DNA of 64,000 nt from Amycolatopsis mongoliensis (GCF_030285665.1 NZ_CP127295.1:2542001-2606000), one strand, 5' to 3'. Shown: positions 43,443 to 51,740, counted from the first letter of the stretch. Notes: generated from the letters alone by a model not told the origin. Numbers and translations: made by a program.

Positions 43443-44159
43443 GTGTCCCCCATTGGTGAACGTGCTCGCGTGGTGATGGTGTCACTCAGTGTGCTGCTCG
43501 GCGTTTTCTCCGCCGCGACAGGCACCTGGATGGCGACCGCCGAAGGAAACACCGCTGAGCTCGGCGCCGCGGCCCTGGTGCTGCCCGACGCCCCGGCCGG
43601 CTCCGGGGGCGGCAGCGGCACCGACCTGGAGGGCGGCAAGGCGCCGGCCCCGAAGCAGGCCACGACCGACGCCCCCGCGTCGACGACGTCCAGCGCGGCA
43701 CCGGCTCCGACCGAGACGTCCGAAGCGCCGCAGCCGACGACGTCCGAAGCGGCTCCGCCGCCGAGCACCAAGCCCGTGGCCCGCGTCGCGTCCTCGACCG
43801 TCGAGCAGGTGATCTCCCTCGTCAACGACGAGCGCTCGCAGGCGGGCTGCAAGCCGCTGGCCGAGGAACCGCACCTGACCGAGGCTGCGCAGGACTACAG
43901 CGACGACATGTCGGCCCGGAACTTCTTCGCCCACACCAACCCCGAAGGCGTGACGTTCGACCAGCGCATCAAGAACGCCGGCTATTCGAAGCCGGGCGCG
44001 GAGAACATCGCGAAGGGGCAGACGTCCGCGTCGCAGGTCATGACCGCGTGGATGAACTCCGAGGGCCACCGCGCGAACATCCTGAACTGCTCGCTCACCA
44101 AGATCGGCGTCGGCTTCACCAAGGCCGGCAACTACTGGGTCCAGGACTTCGGGTACTGA
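43443..44159 (+). CDS. CAP/SCP-domain secreted or membrane-anchored protein
   Basis: 238-aa protein from GTG 43443: an N-terminal signal-anchor helix (VVMVSLSVLLGVFSAATG), a ~75-residue Ala/Pro/Thr/Ser-rich linker and a C-terminal CAP (YkwD-type) domain. CAP residues are visible in FFAHTNPEG, AENIAKG and NSEGHRANILNC, and QDFGY ends the protein. Bacterial YkwD proteins have no settled activity. In-frame GTG 43425 or ATG 43476 could also be the start. Follows the giant repeat protein on the same strand, 127 bases away. Confidence 0.9.
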   Translation: MSPIGERARVVMVSLSVLLGVFSAATGTWMATAEGNTAELGAAALVLPDAPAGSGGGSGTDLEGGKAPAPKQATTDAPASTTSSAAPAPTETSEAPQPTTSEAAPPPSTKPVARVASSTVEQVISLVNDERSQAGCKPLAEEPHLTEAAQDYSDDMSARNFFAHTNPEGVTFDQRIKNAGYSKPGAENIAKGQTSASQVMTAWMNSEGHRANILNCSLTKIGVGFTKAGNYWVQDFGY

Positions 44160-44165
44160 GCGCCG

Positions 44166-45170
44166 CTAAGCCGGCTTGTTCCACCGCTCCGCGATGTCGC
44201 CGTAGCGGGCCAGCACGGTCGCGCGCAGGTCGGGATCCGTCCGCGGCACCGGCTCGATGAACACCTCGGTGACGTCGTTGAACGAGTCGGTCAGCTCGGC
44301 CGCGATCCGGACGCAGGCGCGTTCGACCTCCCCGGCGCCGAGGGAGTCGTCGAAGTCGACGCGGGTGCAGACCAGCACCTGGTCGGTGCCCATCAGCATG
44401 GTCTGCAGGTCCACGACGGCCTCGATCTCCGGCGCGGCCGAGAGGTGGTCGCGGACGCCGCGGACGATTTCCGGGTTGGCCTGGCGGCCGATGAGCAGGC
44501 CGCGGTTGGTCCGCCCGAGCAGGTAGGCGACGAAGGCGAGCAGCACGCCGATGACGATCGACGCGGCGCCGTCCCAGACCTCCGAGCCGGTGAGCTGGTG
44601 CAGCCCGATGCCGCCGAAGGCGACCAGCAGGCCGATCAGCGCGGCCGAGTCTTCGAAGAGCACGGTCTTCGGCGTCGGGTCGTCGATCAGGCGGAGGTAT
44701 GCCCAGAATGACCGGTTCTCGGCACGGGACTCCCGGACGGTCTGGCGCACCGCCTGCACCCACGAAGTGCCTTCGAGCAGGAACGCCACCGCCAGCACGA
44801 TGTAGCTGAGGATCGACGTGCTCTGCGCCTCGCCGTGCCCGAACAGCGTCGAAACGCCCTCGTAGAGCGCGAACATCGAGCCCGACGCGAAAATCGACAC
44901 CGCCGCGAGCAGCGACCAGAAGTAGCGCTCCTTGCCGTAGCCGAAGGGGTGCACGCGGTCGGCCGGCCGGTCGGAGCGTTTCAACGCCGTCAGCAGCAGG
45001 ACTTCGGTGAAGGTGTCCGCGACCGAGTGCGCCGCTTCGGAGAGCATCGCGCCCGAGCCGGTGATGATGCCCGCGATCAGCTTCATGATGGCGATCGCCA
45101 GGTTCACCCCGCCGGCGAGCAGGACGGTCAGCGTGCTTTCGCCGCCGGAGTTTTCGGGTTCCTCGCTCAC
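44166..45170 (-). CDS. cation diffusion facilitator family transporter
   Basis: 334-aa CDF antiporter exporting a divalent metal. Six helices; the transport site is formed by SEAAHSVADTF on helix 2 (His and Asp) and FEDSAALIGLL on helix 5 (Glu and Asp). A C-terminal cytoplasmic regulatory domain follows. Metal not determined. GTG 45170 is the only start consistent with the first helix; it sits inside an 18-bp palindrome (CGCTCACC-CT-GGTGAGCG). Confidence 0.92.
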   Translation of the reverse strand: MSEEPENSGGESTLTVLLAGGVNLAIAIMKLIAGIITGSGAMLSEAAHSVADTFTEVLLLTALKRSDRPADRVHPFGYGKERYFWSLLAAVSIFASGSMFALYEGVSTLFGHGEAQSTSILSYIVLAVAFLLEGTSWVQAVRQTVRESRAENRSFWAYLRLIDDPTPKTVLFEDSAALIGLLVAFGGIGLHQLTGSEVWDGAASIVIGVLLAFVAYLLGRTNRGLLIGRQANPEIVRGVRDHLSAAPEIEAVVDLQTMLMGTDQVLVCTRVDFDDSLGAGEVERACVRIAAELTDSFNDVTEVFIEPVPRTDPDLRATVLARYGDIAERWNKPA

Positions 45171-45181
45171 CCTGGTGAGCG
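45164..45181. promoter_or_regulatory. 18-bp palindrome over the CDF start codon
   Basis: CGCTCACC-CT-GGTGAGCG, perfect 8-bp arms. It covers the GTG of the CDF gene and is 7 bases from the DUF742 stop. In mRNA it could hide the start codon; in DNA it could bind a metal-responsive repressor. Neither is proven. Confidence 0.4.
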
Positions 45182-45187
45182 TAATGG

Positions 45188-45646
45188 TCAGAGGCGGCGC
45201 AGGCCGTGCAGCACGCGTTCCATGAGCGCCACCGCCGGACGGCCGTCGGTGTTCACCCGGTTGTCGTGGATCGTGATCAGGCCCTGTTCCGCCATGTCGT
45301 CGAGCAGCACCCGGGCGACGCCGAGCGGCACGCTGAGCCTGGCGGCGACCTCGGCGACCGAGCGCGGGTGGTGGCACAGGGTGCGCACCGAGCGGAACTC
45401 GCCGCTCAGCCGGGCGCCGTTCCAGTGCGAGCCGGTCCGGGTCGAGACCATCGCCTCGATCGCCAGGTGCCGCCGCGACTGCGTCCGGCCGCGCGTGAGG
45501 ACGTAGGGGCGCACGAGGGTCCGCTGCATGGGGAGCTGGCCGGCCGGCTCCATGCGGAGCTCGCCGACGGGCGGGATATCGCGGAGGGCGTGCCGGCCGG
45601 TGGCTTCCCCGAACCCGGTTGCCGTGGTCCGCAGGTCCTCGCCCAT
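45188..45646 (-). CDS. DUF742 protein (conservon-type, orphan)
   Basis: 152-aa DUF742 winged-helix-like protein: RPYVLTRGRT, LAIEAMVSTR, EFRSVRTLCHHPRSVAEVAA and GLITIHDN are the family landmarks. DUF742 normally sits in actinobacterial conservons with a sensor histidine kinase, a roadblock protein and a small GTPase. None of those flank this copy, so it is an orphan whose partners must lie elsewhere. Followed 17 bases later by the CDF gene. Confidence 0.88.
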   Translation of the reverse strand: MGEDLRTTATGFGEATGRHALRDIPPVGELRMEPAGQLPMQRTLVRPYVLTRGRTQSRRHLAIEAMVSTRTGSHWNGARLSGEFRSVRTLCHHPRSVAEVAARLSVPLGVARVLLDDMAEQGLITIHDNRVNTDGRPAVALMERVLHGLRRL

Positions 45647-46031
45647 CCGCGCTGCCCCCTGATTCCGTGATCGTCGACATGGCCTCGCTGGCAGCGATGG
45701 CGGCGAGGAAAAGCCAGGATACGCCGGATGACGGGGCTTTTGGCCAAGGTTTCTTCTTGGCCTGATGGGCCATTTCGGTGAATATCGTGAACATTATTCG
45801 GGTAATCGATTGCCGTTACGAAATCCCAGCTAGTGGACGTGTTCGGCGGCTGGTGACAACCCGTAGCCCGACGGCTACGAGAATGAGAACGGACTGCTCG
45901 ATTATCGCCGTTGTCCCGTGGGAATGGTCGAATTCATGCCGACCTGGCAATAAGTCAGCAATGCGCCCGCGGCCAGCGGGAACGTGGGCGGGCGAAGCCG
46001 GAGGACGACAACCACGGCAGGCTGGTGGCCG
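45647..46031. other. gene-free stretch between DUF742 and etfD
   Basis: About 385 bases with no convincing coding frame. Segment 45770-45835 is A/T-rich for this genome and probably contains the leftward DUF742 promoter. A small hairpin CGTAGCC-CGAC-GGCTACG lies at 45862-45879. Nothing else recognised. Confidence 0.4.
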
Positions 46032-46067
46032 ACGGCCCGGCCAGGACATCCGTCGTGGCCGGGCCGT
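46032..46067 (-). terminator. terminator downstream of etfD
   Basis: Perfect 12-bp GC-rich stem (46032-46043 with 46056-46067), eight bases past the etfD stop. No T-tract. Confidence 0.65.
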
Positions 46068-46074
46068 GAGTGCG

Positions 46075-48303
46075 TCAGGCTTCTTCGGAGGCCGTCTCCG
46101 CCAGTGACGGCGCGCCGAGGGCGATCGGCTTCGGCTCCGGCTTGCGCTTGACCGACTCCAGCAGCATCTGCGCGACGTCGACGATCTCGACCTTCTCGCT
46201 CGCGGTGCCGTCGGCCTGCCGCGCGGTGAGGCCGTCGTTCAGCATCACCTTGCAGAACGGGCAGCCGGTCGCGATCTTCGACGGCGCGGTGCCGAGGGCC
46301 TCGTCGACGCGCTCGACGTTGATCCGCTTGCCGATCTTCTCTTCCATCCACATGCGGGCGCCGCCGGCACCGCAGCACATCGATTTGTCGCCGTGCCGCG
46401 GCATCTCGCGCAGCTGCGCGCCGGTCGCGCCGACGAGCTCGCGCGGTGCCTCGTACACCTTGTTGTGGCGGCCGAGGTAGCACGGGTCGTGGTAGGTGAC
46501 GTCCTCGGCGACCGGCGCCACCGGCACCAGCTGCTTCTCCCGCACCAGCCGGTTCAGCAGCTGCGTGTGGTGCACGACGTCGAACTGGCCGCCCAGCTCC
46601 GGGTACTCGTTGGCGAGGGTGTTGAAGCAGTGCGCGCAGGTCACGACGACCTTGCGTGTCTTGCGCTCCCGGCCCTCGAACACCGAGTTCAGGATCTCGA
46701 CGTTCTGCTGGGCCAGCATCTGGAAGAGGAACTCGTTGCCCGCGCGGCGGGCCGGGTCACCGGTGCAGGACTCCTCCGAGCCGAGCACCTTGTACTTCAC
46801 GTCGGCCATGTGCAGCAGCTCGGCGACCGCGCGCGTCGTCTTCTTCGCGCGGTCCTCGAACGCGCCGGCGCAGCCGACCCAGAACAGGTACTCGGCGTCG
46901 CCCATGTCGCCGTCGAACACCGGGACCTCGAAGTCCAGGTCCTCGGTCCAGGCCAGCCGGTCCTTGGCGTTCTGGCCCCACGGGTTGCCCTTGTTCTCCA
47001 GGTTCTTGAACATGCCGTTCAGCTCGCTGGGGAACGACGACTCGATCATCACCTGGTAGCGGCGCATGTCGACGATGTGGTCGACGTGCTCGATGTCGAC
47101 CGGGCACTGCTCGACGCAGGCGCCGCAGCTGGTGCAGGACCACAGGACGTCGGGGTCGATGACGCCGCCGTCGTCGCCGATCAGGGCTTTCTGGGACTCC
47201 GCGATGGCAAGGACGTCGATGCCCGCGTACATGTTGTCGCCGGACAGGCCGACCTCGTCGCCCGCCATGTCGCGCTTGCCGCCGGCCAGCAGGTACGGCG
47301 CCTTCGCGTAGGCGTGGTCACGCAGCTGCGTGATCAGCAGCTTCGGCGACAGCGGCTTGCCGGTGTTCCACGCGGGGCACTGCTCCTGGCAGCGGCCGCA
47401 CTCGGTGCAGGTGGAGAAGTCCAGCCAGCCCTTCCAGCTGAAGTCCTCGATCTTGCCGACGCCGAAGGTGTCCTCGTCCGGGTCGGCTTCCTCGAGGTCG
47501 AGGACCTGGCCGCCGCTCATCATCGGCTTGAGCGCGCCGAGGGCGACGCCGCCGTCCTGCTCGCGCTTGAAGTAGATGTTGAAGAACGCGCTGAAGCGGT
47601 GCCAGGCGATGCCCATGGTCATCGTGCGCGCGACGACGATCAGCCACACGGTGGCGCTCATCAGCTTGACGAACGCGAAGACCGTGACCAGGTTCGGGCT
47701 GGCCGGCAGCAGCTCGCCGATCGGGTTCGAGACGAAGGCGGCCCAGGTCGGCGTCTCGTGCGCGCCGAGCGCGGCCTTCGCGGCGCGGACGCCGATGATG
47801 CCGATGCCCTCGATCAGGACGACGGCCTCGATGAAGTACGCCCACTTGAAGTTCGAGCCCTGGAAGCGGCTCTGGCGGTCGGCGCGGCGCGGGTGGTTGC
47901 GCTGGCGGATCGCCATCAGCACCAGGATGCCGACGATCGTCCCGACCCCGAGCAGCTCCATGAGCAGCTGGAACGGCGGGAAGTCGTCGAGGACCGGCCA
48001 GCCCCAGCTCGGGACGAAGACCTCGCCGTAGGCCTCGAACAGGGCGAGCGAGCCGAGCAGGAAGCCCCACATGACGAGCCAGTGCGCGGGGCCGACGCTG
48101 CGCTTGCGGTTCATCCGCGTGTGCGCGGCGAACTCCTTGATCAGCGTCTTCATGCGCGGCACGAACGGCCCGTTGCGCGTCGAGTCGGGCTGCCCGAGGC
48201 GGATCACCCGCACGAAACGGGCGATCGTCGCGGCGAACATGCCCCAGGCGACGAGGCCGAGCACGACGGAGATCCCGCCGAGCGTCAGTTGCAGAGCGCC
48301 CAT
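46075..48303 (-). CDS. etfD: membrane Fe-S oxidoreductase, EtfD type
   Basis: 742-aa membrane protein matching mycobacterial Rv0338c (EtfD), which takes electrons from electron-transfer flavoprotein into the quinone pool during beta-oxidation. About five N-terminal membrane helices (residues ~1-240, haem-type gamma-subunit-like) are followed by two [4Fe-4S] ferredoxin motifs, CTECGRCQEQCP (~300) and CTSCGACVEQCP (~390). Two cysteine-rich CCG domains then follow (CAHCFNTLANEYPELGG, DPCYLGRHNKVYEAPRELVG, KSMCCGAGGARMW, GCPFCKVMLNDG). A palindrome shared with fadE5 lies 58 bases upstream. Single-gene unit. Confidence 0.92.
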   Translation of the reverse strand: MGALQLTLGGISVVLGLVAWGMFAATIARFVRVIRLGQPDSTRNGPFVPRMKTLIKEFAAHTRMNRKRSVGPAHWLVMWGFLLGSLALFEAYGEVFVPSWGWPVLDDFPPFQLLMELLGVGTIVGILVLMAIRQRNHPRRADRQSRFQGSNFKWAYFIEAVVLIEGIGIIGVRAAKAALGAHETPTWAAFVSNPIGELLPASPNLVTVFAFVKLMSATVWLIVVARTMTMGIAWHRFSAFFNIYFKREQDGGVALGALKPMMSGGQVLDLEEADPDEDTFGVGKIEDFSWKGWLDFSTCTECGRCQEQCPAWNTGKPLSPKLLITQLRDHAYAKAPYLLAGGKRDMAGDEVGLSGDNMYAGIDVLAIAESQKALIGDDGGVIDPDVLWSCTSCGACVEQCPVDIEHVDHIVDMRRYQVMIESSFPSELNGMFKNLENKGNPWGQNAKDRLAWTEDLDFEVPVFDGDMGDAEYLFWVGCAGAFEDRAKKTTRAVAELLHMADVKYKVLGSEESCTGDPARRAGNEFLFQMLAQQNVEILNSVFEGRERKTRKVVVTCAHCFNTLANEYPELGGQFDVVHHTQLLNRLVREKQLVPVAPVAEDVTYHDPCYLGRHNKVYEAPRELVGATGAQLREMPRHGDKSMCCGAGGARMWMEEKIGKRINVERVDEALGTAPSKIATGCPFCKVMLNDGLTARQADGTASEKVEIVDVAQMLLESVKRKPEPKPIALGAPSLAETASEEA

Positions 48304-48360
48304 CGTTCGGGTGCCTTTCGTCCGGATAAAACTGTGGTGGTGCGGGGAGACTAACCTTTC

Positions 48361-48374
48361 TTACTGATGAGTAA
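48361..48374. promoter_or_regulatory. TTAC-N6-GTAA palindrome upstream of etfD
   Basis: TTACTGATGAGTAA, five perfect base pairs per arm, 58 bases before the etfD ATG. Same core and similar distance as at fadE5. Confidence 0.6.
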
Positions 48375-48420
48375 CCCGTTGAGTGGCCCTAAGTCCCACC
48401 GATGTGGTGTACGTCGCTCT

Positions 48421-48449
48421 TTGTTTCGGGACGATCGTTCAGGTAGTTT
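48421..48449 (+). promoter_or_regulatory. promoter of SMR exporter, leaderless
   Basis: TTGTTT (48421-48426), 17-base spacer, TAGTTT (48444-48449), then seven bases to the ATG, with no ribosome site. The clearest sigma-70-type promoter in the window. Confidence 0.65.
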
Positions 48450-48456
48450 TCACCCT

Positions 48457-48786
48457 ATGGGTGCGTACCTTCTCCTCGCGCTGGCGATCGCCGCCGAGGT
48501 CTCCGCGACGGTCTCGTTGAAGCTCTCCGAGGGCTTCTCCAAGCTCGGGCCGTCGATCGTCGTGGTGGCCGGGTACGCCGTCGCGTTCGTCGCGCTGTCG
48601 TACGTGCTGAAGAGGGGGTTGCCGATCGGCGTCGCGTATGCGATCTGGGCCGCGGCGGGCGTTGCCCTGGTGGCGATCGTCGGCGTCGTGTTCCTCAAGG
48701 AGCCGGTCAACGCGGCGATGATCGCGGGGCTGGCGCTGGTCATCGGCGGCGTGGTGCTGATCGAACTCGGGAGTGCATCGACGTGA
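48457..48786 (+). CDS. SMR family multidrug exporter
   Basis: 109-aa four-helix small multidrug-resistance protein (EmrE/QacE type), working as a proton-coupled dimer. Helix 1 carries the essential Glu in LALAIAAEVSATVSLKLSEG, and YAIWAAAGVALVAIVG is the helix-3 signature. Its stop overlaps the TetR gene start by four bases, so exporter and regulator are one operon. Guanidinium versus drug specificity cannot be told. Confidence 0.95.
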   Translation: MGAYLLLALAIAAEVSATVSLKLSEGFSKLGPSIVVVAGYAVAFVALSYVLKRGLPIGVAYAIWAAAGVALVAIVGVVFLKEPVNAAMIAGLALVIGGVVLIELGSAST

Positions 48787-49343
48787 AACTGCAGGTCGAC
48801 GGCCGCAAGGCGCGCGGGGACAAGCGGCGCGCGGAGATCATCGAGGCGACGCTGCGGGTGATCGAGCGAGACGGCGTCGCGGGCGTCACGCACCGGATCG
48901 TCGCGGCCGAGGCCGGGGTGCCGACGACGTCCACGACGTACCACTTCTCGTCCCTGGACGACCTGCTGATCGCGACGCTCATCTCGTGCGCCCGCGACAT
49001 GGCGACCGAGGTCTACTGGATGATCGACCGGGCCCGCTCTCGCGGCTCGCGCGGGGCCGAGGAGGTCGCCGGCCTGCTCGCGGAGGCCCTGGGGCCACGC
49101 CGCGGGCGCACGATGGCCGAGTACGAGCTGTACCTGCTGGCGGCACGGAAGCCGGAGCTGCGCCCGGCCGCGCGCCGCTGGCTGGACGTCCTGACGTCGA
49201 TGGTCCGCCACGACGACGAAGTGGCGTTCCGGGTGTTCCTCGCGGGCATCGACGGGCTGCTGATCCAGGGCCTGATCGACGACGAGCCGCCGTCGGCGGA
49301 AGAGCTGCGCCCGGTGGTGGACTACCTCATGAAACCGCGTTGA
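48783..49343 (+). CDS. TetR/AcrR family regulator
   Basis: 186-aa regulator with an N-terminal TetR helix-turn-helix (RRAEIIEATLRVIERDGVAG, VTHRIVAAEAGVPTTSTTYH, FSSLDDLL) and a helical ligand domain. GTG start overlaps the SMR stop (GTGA). Probably represses the shared promoter and is induced by the SMR substrate. Confidence 0.94.
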   Translation: MKLQVDGRKARGDKRRAEIIEATLRVIERDGVAGVTHRIVAAEAGVPTTSTTYHFSSLDDLLIATLISCARDMATEVYWMIDRARSRGSRGAEEVAGLLAEALGPRRGRTMAEYELYLLAARKPELRPAARRWLDVLTSMVRHDDEVAFRVFLAGIDGLLIQGLIDDEPPSAEELRPVVDYLMKPR

Positions 49344-49364
49344 CGCCCGGCTTATTTTCGGATC

Positions 49365-49799
49365 ATGCGGACCTTCGGTGACTACGAGCTCGACGACGAC
49401 CGGACGCGGCTCGACCTCGATGTGGTGTGGAAGTTCCTCTCGACCGAGGCCTACTGGGGCCGGTGGCGCACCCGCGAGCAGGTCGAAGCCGCGATCGGCG
49501 GTTCGTGGCGGGTCGTCGGTGCCTACCGCGGGGACGAGCTGGTCGGCTTCGCGCGCGCCTTCTCCGACGGCGTCGGGTCGGCCTACCTCGCCGACGTCTT
49601 CGTCGTCGACTCCGCCCGCGGTACCGGGCTCGGCAAGGAACTCGTGCGGGAGATGATCGACAACGGGCCCGGCGCCGGCTTCCGCTGGATGCTGCACACC
49701 GCCGACGCGCACGGGCTGTACCGGCAGTTCGGCTTCGGCGAGCACACCAAGGGCCGCTACCTGGAGCGCGAAGGCGTCAACCAGGAAGCCCTGCGCTGA
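49365..49799 (+). CDS. GNAT family N-acetyltransferase
   Basis: 144-aa GNAT enzyme. The acetyl-CoA loop is VDSARGTGLGKELVREMI, preceded by the strand AYLADVFV and followed by ADAHGLYRQFGF. Substrate unknown. ATG start 21 bases after the TetR gene. The 3' end overlaps an opposite-strand GNAT gene by 23 bases. Confidence 0.9.
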   Translation: MRTFGDYELDDDRTRLDLDVVWKFLSTEAYWGRWRTREQVEAAIGGSWRVVGAYRGDELVGFARAFSDGVGSAYLADVFVVDSARGTGLGKELVREMIDNGPGAGFRWMLHTADAHGLYRQFGFGEHTKGRYLEREGVNQEALR

Positions 49800-50124
49800 C
49801 CAGACGGCCGTCGCCGGTGAACCCGAGCCGCCGGTAGAGGCTCGCGGCATCGCGGTTGTCGGCGGCGACCTGCAGTGTCACGGGTTTCGTCCCGGCCCGG
49901 TCGAGGATCGCGCGGACCAGCGCCTCGCCGACCCCGCGCCGCCGAGTGTGCGGTGCGACCCACATCGAGCCGAGTTCGACGGTGTCGCCGCGCGGGAAGC
50001 CGGTCGCCATTCCCACGGCTCGGCCGTCGGATTCGGCGATGACGTTGTGGGTGCCTGCGAAGCGGTCTCGCCAGCGCTGCTCGGGTGCGCCGGCCCAGTC
50101 GTCCGGGCCGGCGACGCGGATCAC
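49777..50124 (-). CDS. GNAT family N-acetyltransferase, coupled to DUF397 gene
   Basis: 115-aa compact GNAT enzyme. Motif A is GSMWVAPHTRRRGVGEALVR and motif B ADNRDAASLYRRLGF. Shorter than usual (140-180) because the N-terminal strand/helix is minimal. GTG start overlaps the DUF397 stop by four bases (GTGA), placing it in an XRE-DUF397-GNAT operon. Acceptor unknown. Confidence 0.85.
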   Translation of the reverse strand: MIRVAGPDDWAGAPEQRWRDRFAGTHNVIAESDGRAVGMATGFPRGDTVELGSMWVAPHTRRRGVGEALVRAILDRAGTKPVTLQVAADNRDAASLYRRLGFTGDGRLVSAGLPG

Positions 50125-50282
50125 CGGGTCAAGCCGCGTACGAGCGCATCCCACGATCGGGTGGAGATTTCGAGCGTGCCGCCCGGGCGGTCCTTGGTGT
50201 CGCGGATCCGCACCACCGGAGCGAGTGCCACTTCCACGCATTCCGCCTCTTGCCCGCTGTAGCTCGACTTCCGCCAGATCAC
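50121..50282 (-). CDS. DUF397 domain protein
   Basis: 53-aa protein starting VIWRKSSYSGQEAECVEVAL and ending with SWDALVRGLTR, a complete DUF397 domain. GTG start one base after the XRE stop. DUF397 proteins are the constant partners of DUF5753-XRE regulators in actinobacteria, proposed to act as a toxin-antitoxin-like or developmental switch (as with BldB/AbaA-type loci). Function of this copy not known. Confidence 0.9.
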   Translation of the reverse strand: MIWRKSSYSGQEAECVEVALAPVVRIRDTKDRPGGTLEISTRSWDALVRGLTR

Positions 50283-50283
50283 G

Positions 50284-51123
50284 TCAGGCCTCCAGTTCGG
50301 CGATCACCCCCTCGATGAACGCGCGCGATCCGGCTGCGTCCAGGGCGAGGGATGCCACGGTTTTCGCGGCGGACTTGTAATCCGCCACCTGATCGTCATC
50401 GTAGATGTAGGCGCTGCCGCGATGCTGGTCCAAGAAGACGATGGCGGGCAGGTCGGAATACTCGAAGACGCTGAAGGAACCGTTGAGCCCGGGATGGAAA
50501 TCGCCGCCGAAGCGAACCACCCGCACCGCGAGCCTGCGTGGGAGATCGAGCAGGTGCCGGAGCTGGCCGATCAGCGTTTCGGTCCCGCCGATCCGCTGTC
50601 GGAGCGCAATTTCGCCGAGCAGGATGGAACATTCCGGCGCGGGATGCTCGCGCAGAGCGGCCTGGCGGATCATGCGCACCCGCATCCGCTGCTCGACCAG
50701 GTGCGTGGGAGAACCGCCGTACGCCAGGATCGCCCGCGCGTAGTCCGGGGTCTGCAGCAGCCCGTGCACGACCATCGGCTGCCAGCTGAAGATCGAGGCC
50801 GCCGTGCGCTCGTACTCGGCCAGCGTCGTCAGGATTGCCGGCGCGTTGGGCATCTCCTTCTCGAGCCAGTTCGGCTCCCGCGCGTGCCCGGCCAGTTCGA
50901 GCAGCCGCTTCCGTTCCTCCGCCGGCACCCGCAGTTGCCCCAGCAGGACCGCGACCTCCTCGACCTTCGGCACCCGGCTGCCCAGTTCCCAGTTGGACAG
51001 ATCGGCCGGGTGCACGTCCGCGGCTCGCGCGAGTTCGCGCACGCCGTACCCGCGCGCCGTCCGCGCCTTCCGCAACCCGAACCCCAGCGCTCTCGACCGG
51101 GGTGTCGCTATCGGTGGTGGCAT
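50284..51123 (-). CDS. XRE-family regulator with DUF5753 (Scr1-type)
   Basis: 279-aa regulator. The helix-turn-helix at ~15-70 (FGLRKARTARGYGVRELARA, HPADLSNWELGSRVP) is followed by the DUF5753 domain (MVVHGLLQTPDYARAILAYG, RQRIGG, FSVFEYSDLPAIVFLD, YIYDDDQVADYKSAAKTVAS). Probable DNA-binding antitoxin-like partner of the adjacent DUF397 protein. First gene of the XRE-DUF397-GNAT operon. Confidence 0.94.
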   Translation of the reverse strand: MPPPIATPRSRALGFGLRKARTARGYGVRELARAADVHPADLSNWELGSRVPKVEEVAVLLGQLRVPAEERKRLLELAGHAREPNWLEKEMPNAPAILTTLAEYERTAASIFSWQPMVVHGLLQTPDYARAILAYGGSPTHLVEQRMRVRMIRQAALREHPAPECSILLGEIALRQRIGGTETLIGQLRHLLDLPRRLAVRVVRFGGDFHPGLNGSFSVFEYSDLPAIVFLDQHRGSAYIYDDDQVADYKSAAKTVASLALDAAGSRAFIEGVIAELEA

Positions 51124-51149
51124 GACCGCAGTGTGTCATCGGCCACCGA

Positions 51150-51203
51150 CGAAAACGGGCCCGGCACCGTTGCCGATCCGCAACAGCGCCGGGCCCGTTT
51201 TCG
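51150..51203. terminator. bidirectional-type terminator
   Basis: 16-bp perfect stem (51150-51165 with 51188-51203), outer ends CGAAAACGGG/CCCGTTTTCG, with an inner GTTGC/GCAAC hairpin. It lies four bases past the YbhB-type gene stop and before the XRE gene. Confidence 0.8.
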
Positions 51204-51206
51204 AAC

Positions 51207-51740
51207 TCAGCCCTTGTTCTCGTACACCGGTGTGATCACCGCACGAGCCAGGGTGTGCCCGAACATGTTGAAGCCCAGGAACGCCGGCGTCGCGTCCTCC
51301 GGCACGTCCAGCTTGTCGACGTCGAGCGCGTGCACCGCGAAGTAGTAGCGGTGCGGGCCGTGCCCGGGCGGGGGCGCCGCGCCGAGGAACTGCTTGACCC
51401 CGCCGTCGCCCTTCAAGGTGACCGCGCCGGCCGGGAGGCCGGAGCCGTCGCCCGCGCCGGACGCCAGCTCGGTCACCGACGGCGGGATGTTGAACACCGC
51501 CCAGTGCCAGAACCCGCTGCCGGTCGGGGCGTCCGGGTCGTAGCACGTGACCGCGAAGCTCTTCGTCTCCGCCGGGAAGCCTTCCCACGCCAGCTGCGGC
51601 GAACGGTCCTCGCCGCCGGCGCCGAAGATGCCGGAGAGGTGGGGGGTGGCGAGGGTTTCGCCGTCGGCGACGTCGGTGCTGCGGAGGGTGAAGGACGGCA
51701 CGTCGGGCAGGGATTCGTACGGGCCGGGTGCTTGCGGCAT
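51207..51740 (-). CDS. YbhB/YbcL family (Raf kinase inhibitor-like) protein
   Basis: 177-aa PEBP-fold protein. Ligand-pocket segments [35 protein letters not shown] and [13 protein letters not shown] are conserved. Role in bacteria unknown. No signal peptide, so cytoplasmic. GGAGG four bases before the ATG. Confidence 0.94.
   Translation of the reverse strand: MPQAPGPYESLPDVPSFTLRSTDVADGETLATPHLSGIFGAGGEDRSPQLAWEGFPAETKSFAVTCYDPDAPTGSGFWHWAVFNIPPSVTELASGAGDGSGLPAGAVTLKGDGGVKQFLGAAPPPGHGPHRYYFAVHALDVDKLDVPEDATPAFLGFNMFGHTLARAVITPVYENKG

Noticed and set aside
45647..45794. Minus-strand frame starting MFTIFTEMAHQAKKKPW upstream of DUF742
   Set aside because: It runs out of frame into DUF742 with shadow-like composition and has no ribosome site.
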